A stretch of DNA of 64,000 nucleotides from Oceaniferula marina (lineage in GTDB: Bacteria > Verrucomicrobiota > Verrucomicrobiia > Verrucomicrobiales > Akkermansiaceae), in the NCBI RefSeq assembly GCF_013391475.1, contig NZ_JACBAZ010000002.1:773837-837836 (forward strand), given 5' to 3'. Shown piece after piece: positions 18,554 through 26,875 of the stretch. Within the stretch, counting starts at the first letter, position 1. Each line of letters opens with the position of its first letter. Both the position numbers and the translations under genes were made by a program. The notes beneath the pieces are model-generated. The model worked only from the letters and a program-made list of their open reading frames with translations, was not told the DNA's origin and made no database searches.

Positions 18554-20974
18554 CTACCCCCAGAGTGCTTGGCCGTGCTCATCGTAAGGAAGCCAGAGCA
18601 GGGCGGTGCTGTTGACGTGGATATTTTTTTTGTAGGGTTTGACGCTGACAGTTTCGAGCTCCACTTCGGTGGGGTTGAAGCGTGATTCGAGTTCTTCGAT
18701 TTCATCGGCCAGTTCGGCTTGGAGTTCGTCGATATCTTCCTGGATGGCGGCAATTTTCTTTTCGGCGAGTTTGACATCGCTGCGTTGTTTGTAGGCTCGC
18801 GTGGCGCTGTTGATGGTGGTGGAGGTTGAGCTGCGGCGGCCGCCAAAGAGCCCTCCGAGCAGCCCGCCGAGGATTTTCGCACCGGTTTGCCAGTTGGCTG
18901 AGCTGGATTCGGCTTCTTCGCGGGCGAGCGTGTGCTCTGCGCGTTCCCGTTGATTCACCTTGGTTCTGATTTTCCCAGCGTATTTATCGCGCAGCTTATC
19001 CACGGCTTGATCACGTAGCTCTCGGGCGTGTTGGGCGAGCCTACCACGGAACGTGCCTTCTGACTCCCCGAGTTGGGAGTAGGATTTGAGCAGGGGGCTG
19101 TGGAAGAGTTCGATTCGTTCGTGGTGGTAGATGTGGGTGATGAAGTCTTTTTTGACCTGCTTGTAGTTTGCCGCATTCATTGCATAGCCTGGCAGGGCGG
19201 CAAATCCGGCACCTTCTTCCGGCGAGTTCGACATCGCAGCGACGGGGTGGGGGATGTTGATCGGGTTGTCCCAATCGATACTGCTTTCGAGCATCGGGTT
19301 GCAGGTGCGCAGGATGCGTGAGCCGTCGAGTTTGTATTTGCTGGAGGTGAAATGCACCCGGGCTTCGCGTAGGAGTGCCGGTTGGTATTCCACTCGTTCA
19401 GCCTCGTTGATCACCGGCAGAAAGTATTCGACCACGCTGTTACCTACGACCGGGCGGGCTGAGCGGCTGCTCGTTTCACGCTTCTGCGGTATGGCCATCG
19501 GGTTGGATGGCGTTGTCGGCGTGACCACGCTGGAGGCCTCAAAGGCGTGGCGTTTGGGGTCCATCAGTTGTTTGATTTTGCGACGGGTCAGCGGGCCGCA
19601 GAGGTAGCTCATCACCCAACGCACATGAAAAATTTCAGGGGCACTTTCATGCACGTTGTTCATGAGAAAGATTCTGGCTCCCAGCCCGGCGAGGAGCTGT
19701 TCCATTTCGGCGCGATCGAATCCTCCGTCCTGGGATGCGGCAGCTCCTTCCAGGCCATCGAGCACTCTGGCTTTGTCGCGTTCGGTTTGCAGACGGCCCA
19801 GCCACCAGGTCCCAATATTCGAGAGGGCCTTGTAATCGAGGTCGACCGGGTTTTGGGTGGCGAGCAAGACACCCAGACCGAAGGCCCGTCCTTGTTTAAG
19901 CATGGTCATCAGAGGCTTTTTACTCGGTGGGTTTTGGCTGGGTGGCAGGTAGCCGTAAATTTCATCCATATAGAGTAGGGCGCGTAGGCTGGTGGTGCCG
20001 TTTTGCGCCCGCATCCATGCCAGCATTTGGTTGAAAAGCAGGCTGACAAAAAACATGCGCTCGGCATCACTGAGATGGGCGATGGAAAAAATCGAGATGC
20101 GTGGTTTGCCATCGGGCGCGTGTAGCATGGTGTCGATATCGAGCGGTGGCCCATCGAGCCAACTGGAAAAACTCGGGGAGGCCAGGAGGGCGTTGAATTT
20201 CAGTGCCAGCTTCTGACGCTCCTTGGCGGGCATAAACGACTCGATATCGATCACGCCTACGGTGTCGAAGGGCGGTTTTTGCAAATAGCGGATGATCGAT
20301 TCCAGACTCAGGTTTTCTTCCCGCTTCCAGCAGTGGCCGAACAAGGAACCGAGCAAAATGGCTTCGGGGCTTTGGATGGGGTCGGCATCCTCACCCAGCA
20401 GCGATAGCAGCGAGCTGACTGTGCTCTCGATCCGGTCCCCGAGGAGTTCGCCGTCATCGAGCACCTCGAACGGCGGTGCCTCGAGAGAGCTGAGAATAGA
20501 GACGGGAATACCAGCCTTGCTGCCGGGAGTGAAAATATTGATGTCCACTTTGTTTTGCAAGGTTCGGACACGATCGGGGGATTGCCCCCACTCTCCAATG
20601 CCTTGTTTCCATTTTTGGGCGGTTTGTTCGGCGTATTCATCAGCGGAGAGATTTTTCTTACGGGCATCGTCTTCATTGATCCACGGTCGGAAATCGGATC
20701 CTCGAAAATCGGGGAAGGTGAGCATCAGATTGGCAATGTCTCCCTTGGGGTCGATAATGATCGCCGGCACGTTGTCCATGGCTGCCTCTTCGAGGATGGA
20801 CAGGCACAAGCCGGTTTTTCCGGATCCCGTCATGCCTAGGACCACACCGTGGGTGACCAGGTCTTTGGAGTCATAGAGGGTCAGTCGGTCCTGTAGCTTT
20901 CCTTGTTTCAGGTCATAGCCACGTCCCAAGTAGAACGATCCCAGAGTTTCAAAATCATGGGTTTGAATATCCAT
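18554..20974 (-). CDS. HerA/FtsK-type ATP-binding protein with C-terminal coiled coil
   Basis: 806 residues. Walker A is GMTGSGKTGLCLSILEEAA near residue 50, followed by AIIIDPKGDIANLML. A Walker-B-like segment is RALLYMDEIYGYLPPSQN near residue 325, then LATQNPVDLDYKALSNIGTW, the sensor region typical of HerA-like and VirB4-like ATPases. Residues about 640-770 are rich in Lys, Glu and Arg and probably form a coiled coil, split by GGLLGGLFGGRRSS. It may be a DNA translocase or helicase-like motor. No NurA-type nuclease or transfer genes lie next to it, so the partner and the process are unknown. It is convergent with the CAP-like gene and divergent from the LysM gene. Confidence 0.78.
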   Translation of the reverse strand: MDIQTHDFETLGSFYLGRGYDLKQGKLQDRLTLYDSKDLVTHGVVLGMTGSGKTGLCLSILEEAAMDNVPAIIIDPKGDIANLMLTFPDFRGSDFRPWINEDDARKKNLSADEYAEQTAQKWKQGIGEWGQSPDRVRTLQNKVDINIFTPGSKAGIPVSILSSLEAPPFEVLDDGELLGDRIESTVSSLLSLLGEDADPIQSPEAILLGSLFGHCWKREENLSLESIIRYLQKPPFDTVGVIDIESFMPAKERQKLALKFNALLASPSFSSWLDGPPLDIDTMLHAPDGKPRISIFSIAHLSDAERMFFVSLLFNQMLAWMRAQNGTTSLRALLYMDEIYGYLPPSQNPPSKKPLMTMLKQGRAFGLGVLLATQNPVDLDYKALSNIGTWWLGRLQTERDKARVLDGLEGAAASQDGGFDRAEMEQLLAGLGARIFLMNNVHESAPEIFHVRWVMSYLCGPLTRRKIKQLMDPKRHAFEASSVVTPTTPSNPMAIPQKRETSSRSARPVVGNSVVEYFLPVINEAERVEYQPALLREARVHFTSSKYKLDGSRILRTCNPMLESSIDWDNPINIPHPVAAMSNSPEEGAGFAALPGYAMNAANYKQVKKDFITHIYHHERIELFHSPLLKSYSQLGESEGTFRGRLAQHARELRDQAVDKLRDKYAGKIRTKVNQRERAEHTLAREEAESSSANWQTGAKILGGLLGGLFGGRRSSTSTTINSATRAYKQRSDVKLAEKKIAAIQEDIDELQAELADEIEELESRFNPTEVELETVSVKPYKKNIHVNSTALLWLPYDEHGQALWG

Positions 20975-21083
20975 TACTTACCTATCATGGATATCCTTGC
21001 CGGGAAGGAAAGTCAGAAATAGAGCATGGCTTGAATAAAAATTTTAGAGAATGAAGTCGCCAGATCCCTCAAAATCAAGGGGT

Positions 21084-21111
21084 TTGACTTAAAAGTTTTT
21101 ATAAATATTAA
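21084..21111 (+). promoter_or_regulatory. candidate sigma-70 promoter for the LysM gene
   Basis: TTGACT at 21084-21089 and TATTAA at 21106-21111 with a 16-base spacer, within a very AT-rich stretch that also contains imperfect inverted AATATT repeats. It would give a leader of about 50 bases before the start at 21168. Confidence 0.4.
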
Positions 21112-21167
21112 GAAATATTAAATTTTAACTTGTCAGTGCCAAAGTTTTTAGAATAATAGGGCTCGTT

Positions 21168-22067
21168 ATGAAAACCATCTCCCTTATTTCAACCATGTTG
21201 GTTCTGCCTGCGGCTTCCCTTTTGGCCCAAGGTCAGAGTGAGCTTGATTTATTGAAGGCGCGGATTGACGTCCAAGAGCGTCGGATCAGCCAGCTTGAGA
21301 GTGCCTTGAGTCGCTTGAATACTGGTGCTGTGACTTCAACCACGGCCCCGAAGAAGGCGGCAGCGCCTGCAAAGAAGGCTCCTGTAGCCCATGCGGGGGA
21401 ATACACCGTGAAGCAGGGGGACACCCTGACCCGGATTGCTGCGCGTCATCAAACGAGCGTGGAGGCGATCAAGCAGGTGAATGGATTAAAAAGCGATGGC
21501 CTGATGGTTGGGCAAAAACTTCGCTTGCCAGCAGCGCAGTCGGCAGCAGCAAAGACTACGCAACCGGTACCTGCAAAGAAAGCGGAAGTTGCCAGTAAGG
21601 CTCCCGCCAAGGCCCCGGCTCCGCAGCTGACGGGGAAATACAAGGTGAAAGCCGGAGATACCTTTTACGGGATTGCTCGCCGATACAACATGAGTGAAGC
21701 CACCTTACAGGCTGCGAACCCAACAGCGGTTCCCACACGTTTGCAAATTGGCCAGGAGTTGCTCATTGATGCCAAGGCAAAGCCTGCGAGCAAGCCTGCA
21801 GCTCCTGTGGCCAAGTCGAATGCGAACAAGCCAATCGATAAGCCGGTGGTAAAAAAGACAGCCATGGCTAAGTCTTCGACTCCGGCGCCCGCTCCGAAAA
21901 AGAGAAGCTCGATCCGGACGATTACGGTGAATGAGCAGATGACCTATGGTGCATTTGCTAATCGGCATGGTGCGAGCACTTCGCAGCTGAACTCGCTGAA
22001 TGGCTTGAACCTGAGTAAGAGCACGATGTTAGCCAAGGGCTCCGAGTTGTATGTGCCGGAGTTTTAG
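21168..22067 (+). CDS. secreted triple-LysM peptidoglycan-binding protein
   Basis: 299 residues. The N-terminus MKTISLISTMLVLPAASLLA is a signal peptide, followed by a short coiled coil (LLKARIDVQERRISQLESAL). Two clear LysM domains follow: YTVKQGDTLTRIAARHQTSV (about 86-130) and YKVKAGDTFYGIARRYNMSE (about 163-206). A third, more divergent one ends the protein (ITVNEQMTYGAFANRHGAS, about 250-299). Ala/Lys/Pro-rich linkers separate them. There is no enzymatic domain, so the role is probably binding to peptidoglycan or acting as a cell-wall scaffold. A strong terminator follows at 22150. Confidence 0.9.
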   Translation: MKTISLISTMLVLPAASLLAQGQSELDLLKARIDVQERRISQLESALSRLNTGAVTSTTAPKKAAAPAKKAPVAHAGEYTVKQGDTLTRIAARHQTSVEAIKQVNGLKSDGLMVGQKLRLPAAQSAAAKTTQPVPAKKAEVASKAPAKAPAPQLTGKYKVKAGDTFYGIARRYNMSEATLQAANPTAVPTRLQIGQELLIDAKAKPASKPAAPVAKSNANKPIDKPVVKKTAMAKSSTPAPAPKKRSSIRTITVNEQMTYGAFANRHGASTSQLNSLNGLNLSKSTMLAKGSELYVPEF

Positions 22068-22149
22068 ACAATGAATTTTAGCTGTCACCCCGGGGGGGGA
22101 GGGCAGCGCATTTTCCCTAAGGGGGGAATCATAACGACGAAAAAGGGTT

Positions 22150-22190
22150 GGGCGCACGGTGATTGGTTTCACCGTGCGCCCTGTTTTTTT
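22150..22190 (+). terminator. strong rho-independent terminator after the LysM gene
   Basis: GGGCGCACGGTGA (22150-22162) and TCACCGTGCGCCC (22169-22181) form a perfect 13-bp stem with a six-base loop, followed by TGTTTTTTT. It lies inside the over-extended open frame of fdhD and so supports the later fdhD start. Confidence 0.9.
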
Positions 22191-22289
22191 GCTCGAATAC
22201 TTGCTGCCTGCCGTTTGTCTGCTGGCCCCTGTGGGGCTCGTGAGGAAATCGGGTTGCTCTCGGAATCAGCCCACGCTAGAAAAGCCGGT

Positions 22290-23087
22290 ATGAATCAGCT
22301 GGGTAAGGAGTATGAGCTTGGGCAGGGTAACTCGAGTGGGGTGGAGGATGCCGTGGATGCGGTTGCGGTTGAGGAGCCGTTGCAGATCACGGTTGACGGC
22401 ACTCCGGTGGCGGTGGTGATGCGCACGCCGGGTGCCGACCGGGATTTGGTGTCCGGTTTTTTGCTTTCCGAGGGCTTGGTGGATTCGCTGAACCAGGTGG
22501 TCAATATTGATTTGGAACGTCAGCTCAACCACGCTTACGTTTTTTTGGCAGATGATGTGGTTTTGGACCATCATCGGCTGAGTCGGAATTTGTTTAGTGC
22601 GTCGTCGTGCGGCATTTGTGGCAAAGCGAGTATCGAGGCGATTCATTGTCAGGCGCCGGCGATGGATTCCGATCTGGTGGTGCCAATCGAGGTGTTGCTG
22701 GCTTTGCCGGAGCGCATGCGCGAGGCTCAGGCCGGGTTTGAGCATACCGGTGGGCTGCATGCTGCGGCGTTGTTCAGTGTCGAGGGTGATCTTTTGGTTC
22801 TGCGTGAGGATGTGGGTCGCCACAATGCGATCGACAAGGTGATTGGAGCTGCGGTGGCTGGGGGGATCGACTTGTCCCGGACGCTGGTGCAGGTATCCGG
22901 TCGGGTTTCCTTTGAGGTGATGCAAAAAGCCTTGGTCGCCCGGGTTCCGGTGGTGAGTGCCATTTCCGCGCCATCATCGCTGGCGGTTGATTTTGCCAGG
23001 GAGAGCGGGCAGGTGCTGGTCGGGTTTTTACGTCCACCTCATTTCAACGTCTATGCCGGGCGGGAGCGGGTGAAGTGTGGTACATAA
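22290..23087 (+). CDS. fdhD: formate dehydrogenase accessory sulfurtransferase FdhD
   Basis: 265 residues from the ATG at 22290. The open frame reaches back to 22071, but that part crosses a perfect terminator hairpin and is not family-like. FdhD passes sulfur from the cysteine desulfurase to the molybdenum/tungsten cofactor of formate dehydrogenases. The signature is present: SASSCGICGKASIEAI with the CxxC pair that carries the persulfide, FTGGLHAAA-type sequence (EHTGGLHAAALF), EDVGRHNAIDKVIG and VSGRVSFEVMQKAL. No formate dehydrogenase or cofactor-synthesis gene is in the window. A terminator for the convergent BI-1 gene lies immediately after it. Confidence 0.93.
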   Translation: MNQLGKEYELGQGNSSGVEDAVDAVAVEEPLQITVDGTPVAVVMRTPGADRDLVSGFLLSEGLVDSLNQVVNIDLERQLNHAYVFLADDVVLDHHRLSRNLFSASSCGICGKASIEAIHCQAPAMDSDLVVPIEVLLALPERMREAQAGFEHTGGLHAAALFSVEGDLLVLREDVGRHNAIDKVIGAAVAGGIDLSRTLVQVSGRVSFEVMQKALVARVPVVSAISAPSSLAVDFARESGQVLVGFLRPPHFNVYAGRERVKCGT

Positions 23088-23117
23088 AAAAACCGGAATA
23101 GCGTGGGCTACTCCGGG
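23086..23117 (-). terminator. terminator of the Bax-inhibitor-1-type gene
   Basis: CCGGAATAGC and GCTACTCCGG pair with one mismatch around a four-base loop (23093-23117). On the minus strand the stem is followed by seven T residues (A-run at 23086-23092). Confidence 0.7.
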
Positions 23118-23154
23118 TGATGGAAAGTGCGTTGTGAAGCGTTGCTGGCTGGTG

Positions 23155-23868
23155 CTATTCGCGCGACATAAATATCTGCAGCACATACCAGAACAGTAGG
23201 GCCACACTGGCGAACAGCCCGAGAGAGGCTGCAACGTATTGTTCTGTGCCGTAGTGGTGGATGATGTTGCTGGTGTTGTAAAGAATACAGGCGGCGGCAA
23301 AGGCCACCATGATCACGGAGAACCAGAGGCCCAGTCCGACAGCCTGGGGGAAAACAACCGCGATGACAATCACGCCAAGGGCGATGAGTCCGCCAACCTT
23401 GAGGATGCCTCCGAGGAAGGAGAAATCTTTTTTGGTGGTGAAGGCAATCAGAGTGAGACCGGCAAAGAGTAGGGCGGTGACGCCACCCGCTTTGAGAATC
23501 AGTGAGTTGTCCTTGGTCATGTACTGGGCCATCAGCAAAAGCGGCAGGAAGATCAAGGCTTCTGCCACAATGTAGAGGCCGAGTCCCATATATTGGGTTT
23601 TCAAGCTGGTTGAACTGAGTGCCCACTTGTTGGCGATGTGAGAGACAAACATGAAGACTCCGAGTACGATCAGCCAGCTGAAGCTGCTGGTTCCGAGCAT
23701 ACGAAAGACGGTGTCGCCGATCCCCGGAATCGAAAGCAGGGCGGTTTCGACCAAGGCAAAGGCAAGGATCGCTCCGGCGAGATGGCCGTAGGTCTTACGG
23801 ATGAAGGCTGCCCGGATATCTACGGGTTGGGCTGCGACGGTGTACGGATTGGCGTATGACGTTTGCAT
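23155..23868 (-). CDS. Bax inhibitor-1/YccA family membrane protein
   Basis: 237 residues with about seven hydrophobic segments. The N-terminal IRAAFIRKTYGHLAGAILAF is the typical family opening (YxxxxxHLxxAI), and the C-terminal half has GLWFSVIMVAFAAACILYN followed by NTSNIIHHY, matching the usual ILYDT-type region with Asn in place of Asp. Bacterial members are inner-membrane proteins linked to stress or proton-dependent calcium leak and FtsH interaction; the role here is not known. It lies upstream of its own terminator and 31 bases downstream of the HdeD-type gene on the same strand. Confidence 0.88.
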   Translation of the reverse strand: MQTSYANPYTVAAQPVDIRAAFIRKTYGHLAGAILAFALVETALLSIPGIGDTVFRMLGTSSFSWLIVLGVFMFVSHIANKWALSSTSLKTQYMGLGLYIVAEALIFLPLLLMAQYMTKDNSLILKAGGVTALLFAGLTLIAFTTKKDFSFLGGILKVGGLIALGVIVIAVVFPQAVGLGLWFSVIMVAFAAACILYNTSNIIHHYGTEQYVAASLGLFASVALLFWYVLQIFMSRE

Positions 23869-23899
23869 GGGGGGAGTATAAAAGTGATTGGCTCTTGTG

Positions 23900-24556
23900 C
23901 TAGTTGTTTTTTACGGAATTCCTGTCACCGGTTTTGATGGCTCCGCGGACGGTGGTTCCGGTGAAGATCATGGCCCAGCCGTCGAAGATCAGGTTGATAC
24001 CAAAGAGGATACCGAGGGCGAGGGCGCCAGAGACTGGCCAGTTGCGCCAGAGCACTAGCCCCAGCAGCAGAGTGATGACACCGCTGACAAGAATCCAGCC
24101 CCAGCCGGCTCTCGGCCTGATTTTGAACGCCTGGATGATTTTGATCATGCCGTCGGCCATGAAGTAGGCGATGAGAAAGAGGGTGATGACGCCAAGCCCG
24201 AGGATGGGTTTGGCCAGCATCAGGCCACCGCAGGCGATGGCCAACACACCACTGATGATGGCGAATACGGAATGGGCTACCCCAGCTTTGAAAGCGTGGA
24301 TGATTTGGAAGATCCCACCAACCGCGAGCGCGGCTCCGACAAAGTACTGGATGGCGATGCCGACGTAGAAGGGGGAGCTGAGGGCAAACAAACCAAGAAG
24401 AATCGTGGCAATGCCAAGGGTGATGACCCATCCCGCTCCTTTTTTGACCGATTGCGCAAGGGGATCGTTCTGTTCTATGGCCCCATGGGCGGGGGCACCT
24501 GGAGTGTCTGGAGTGTCTGGAGCAGTGTCTGGGCTGTGATCAGAGGGCTGTGTCAT
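23900..24556 (-). CDS. HdeD/DUF308-family membrane protein
   Basis: 218 residues. The first 35 or so residues are Pro/Asp/Thr-rich and cytosolic, then six hydrophobic segments are arranged as paired repeats with the family-like pieces LGLFALSSPFYVG, FQIIHAFKAG and GWGWILVSGVITLLLGLVLW. HdeD-type proteins are inner-membrane proteins named for acid resistance in enterobacteria; the function in this organism is not shown. It precedes the Bax-inhibitor-1-type gene in the same direction, so the two may be co-transcribed. Confidence 0.87.
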   Translation of the reverse strand: MTQPSDHSPDTAPDTPDTPGAPAHGAIEQNDPLAQSVKKGAGWVITLGIATILLGLFALSSPFYVGIAIQYFVGAALAVGGIFQIIHAFKAGVAHSVFAIISGVLAIACGGLMLAKPILGLGVITLFLIAYFMADGMIKIIQAFKIRPRAGWGWILVSGVITLLLGLVLWRNWPVSGALALGILFGINLIFDGWAMIFTGTTVRGAIKTGDRNSVKNN

Positions 24557-25003
24557 TGCTGCACTCTATCAGATGTTCGGGTGATGTCGAGAATGAAGCG
24601 TTATGGGCGCGGGCGCTGGGGGCATTGGATCCTGTGGGCGATCCCGAGCATCGATTTGTGTCATGGAATCGAAGAAAATCTATACACTTAGCATATTTTG
24701 CTCTAAATTGAACCTCTGAGCAAAATATGCTTGCTAAATAGCAAGACTCGGCTTGAATCCCGGCTCATCTGTGCGGGGGTTCTCGAGCAGGGGGCTTTAG
24801 CACTGGGAAGTCAGATGGTTTCAAGGCTGTGTCAGCGATGATGTAGCCTCGGATCCGCAAGTGTTTCTCAAGCTGATGTTTTCTCGCAATCCATCCATAC
24901 AGATACCCACACCCATCCGTTCAAACCCTTCTGATTTCTTTGGAAATCCTTTCTGCAATCATCCGACCTTTTTTAAGTTTCCCACTTTTCTGATTTATCC
25001 GTC
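24557..25003. other. 447-base intergenic region upstream of the oxidase operon
   Basis: No convincing gene was found. It holds the inverted repeat at 24690-24731 and the small palindrome TTGCTA-AA-TAGCAA just after it (24731-24744). The 3' half towards ctaD is C/T-rich on the + strand. The promoters of both the HdeD gene (leftward) and the oxidase operon (rightward) must lie here, but no clear -35/-10 pair stood out. Confidence 0.6.
24690..24731. repeat. perfect 14-bp inverted repeat upstream of ctaD
   Basis: AGCATATTTTGCTC (24690-24703) and GAGCAAAATATGCT (24718-24731) are exact inverted copies with a 14-base spacer. There is no T-run on either side, so a dyad regulator site or RNA structure is more likely than a terminator. 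Confidence 0.7.
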
Positions 25004-26836
25004 ATGAGCGACCACGACGACCACCACCACGACCCCGGTTTTATCCGGAAGTATGTTTTTTCGACCGATCACAAGGTGATTGGCCTTCAGTATGGTTTTA
25101 CCGCGCTGTGTTTTTTGTTGTTTGGTTTCTATCTGATGATGGTGATGCGTTGGAGTATCGCTTACCCGAACGAGCCCCTGCCGGTGTGGATGAGCTGGTT
25201 ATTTACCGAGGACTGGAAGGCACAGTGGCTGAGTGACGGCAAGCTTCCGGGGGAAACCTATAATATGTTTGGTGCGATGCACGGAACCATCATGGTGTTC
25301 CTCGGAGTGGTGCCGCTTGGGTTTGGAGCCTTTGGTAACTATGTGACGCCCTTGCAGATTGGTGCGCCTGATATGGCCTTTCCCCGACTGAACATGGCAA
25401 GTTACTGGATCTACCTGATCGGTGGTATCATGATGTGCGGAAGCTTTTTCATGGAGTCCGGTGCTGCCAAGTCCGGTTGGACCAACTATCCGCCACTCTC
25501 CTTTTTTGCAGACTCCCAATATCCACACCAGTTCTGGACCGGGCAGACCCAGTGGTTGCTTGGTCTGGTGATGCTGATTACCTCATCGCTCTTGGGGTCG
25601 GTGAACTTTATTACCACGATTATCAACCTGCGGGCCAAAGGTCTGACCTGGATGCGGATGCCCTTCTTTGTCTGGGCGATGTTGGTGACCGGATTCCTTT
25701 TGCTGCTCTCCTTCCCGCCATTGGAAGTGGCCGGGATCATGCAGGTTGTCGACCGGATGTTTGGCTCGAGTTTTTTCCAGCCGAGTGGCTTGTATCATCA
25801 GCAGATTGGATTGTCGGATGCCTCCGGCGGTGGTAGCCCTTTGTTGTTCCAGCACTTGTTCTGGTTCCTTGGTCATCCGGAAGTGTATGTCTTGCTGCTA
25901 CCGGCGATTGCCTGTGTGGCGGAAATCATCCCGGCGAATACGCGTCGCCCGATCTGGGGATACAAATCCATGGTTTACGGTGTGTTGGTGCTCGGCTTCC
26001 TGTCGTTTATTGTGTGGGCACACCACATGTATATGACGGGGATGGGACCTGCGGTTTCCACCTTCTTCCAGACGACAACGACGCTTATTTCGATTCCTTC
26101 GGTGATATTGCTGACCTGCTTATTGATTTCGCTTTGGGGAGGATCGATTCGATTCACACCGGCGATGATGTGGGCCTGTGCTTTCCTGCCGATGTTTGGC
26201 ATTGGTGGTCTGACCGGTCTGCCGCTTGCCTTCAACCTGGTGGACTTGTATCTCCACGATACCTATTATGTGATTGGGCACTTCCACTACGTGGTGGCTC
26301 CCGGGATTTTGTTTGGTCTGTTTGCTGGTATTCACCACTGGTATCCGAAGATTTCGGGTCGATTCATGAGCAAGAAGCTCAACCATCTGCACTTCTGGCC
26401 ATCCTTGATTTTGATGAACACCTTGTTCTTCCCCATGCTGATCCAGGGTATGGCCGGATTCCACCGCCGTTGGTATAACGGTGGGGATGCTTACCTGACC
26501 GCTGACCCCGACAGTGCGAACGTGTTTGGCAAGACCGTGGCGGAATACATCGATCTGAACATCATGATGTCATGGTCGGCCTGGTTGCTTTGTGCGGCTC
26601 AAATCCCCTTCATCATCAATGTTCTGGGTGCTTGGAAATTTGGTAAGAAGGTCGAGAGCGACAACCCATGGAATGCCTGCTCACTCGAATGGGCGACCCC
26701 GACGCCTCCAGGTCACGGAAACTTTATCGAAGAACCGATCGCTTACCGTGGATCCTACGAATACGGACGCCCCGATATGGAAGAGGACTTCCTTCCCCAG
26801 TGGCAGAAACCAGCCGAAGAGCCAACAAAAGGGTAA
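25004..26836 (+). CDS. ctaD: cytochrome c oxidase subunit I
   Basis: 610 residues with about 12 membrane helices. It holds haem a and the haem a3-CuB oxygen-reduction centre and pumps protons across the inner membrane. Ligands are visible: His in GAMHGTIMVFLGV, the His-Glu/Tyr pair in GHPEVYVLLLPA, the two CuB histidines in VWAHHMYMTGM, and HDTYYVIGHFHYV with haem a3 and haem a histidines. The presence of HPEVYVLLLPA fits an A-type oxidase. The His-rich cytosolic N-terminus (MSDHDDHHHD) is unusual but precedes a normal start. It is the first gene of a six-gene operon; haem A synthase and Sco-type genes are not in the window. Confidence 0.96.
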   Translation: MSDHDDHHHDPGFIRKYVFSTDHKVIGLQYGFTALCFLLFGFYLMMVMRWSIAYPNEPLPVWMSWLFTEDWKAQWLSDGKLPGETYNMFGAMHGTIMVFLGVVPLGFGAFGNYVTPLQIGAPDMAFPRLNMASYWIYLIGGIMMCGSFFMESGAAKSGWTNYPPLSFFADSQYPHQFWTGQTQWLLGLVMLITSSLLGSVNFITTIINLRAKGLTWMRMPFFVWAMLVTGFLLLLSFPPLEVAGIMQVVDRMFGSSFFQPSGLYHQQIGLSDASGGGSPLLFQHLFWFLGHPEVYVLLLPAIACVAEIIPANTRRPIWGYKSMVYGVLVLGFLSFIVWAHHMYMTGMGPAVSTFFQTTTTLISIPSVILLTCLLISLWGGSIRFTPAMMWACAFLPMFGIGGLTGLPLAFNLVDLYLHDTYYVIGHFHYVVAPGILFGLFAGIHHWYPKISGRFMSKKLNHLHFWPSLILMNTLFFPMLIQGMAGFHRRWYNGGDAYLTADPDSANVFGKTVAEYIDLNIMMSWSAWLLCAAQIPFIINVLGAWKFGKKVESDNPWNACSLEWATPTPPGHGNFIEEPIAYRGSYEYGRPDMEEDFLPQWQKPAEEPTKG

Positions 26837-26875
26837 TTCTTTAGATCGCAGCAATTTTTCATATCACCTTTACTC

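Noticed and set aside
22071-22289. N-terminal extension of FdhD
   Set aside because: It reads across a perfect rho-independent terminator and lacks family similarity; the ATG at 22290 gives a normal FdhD.
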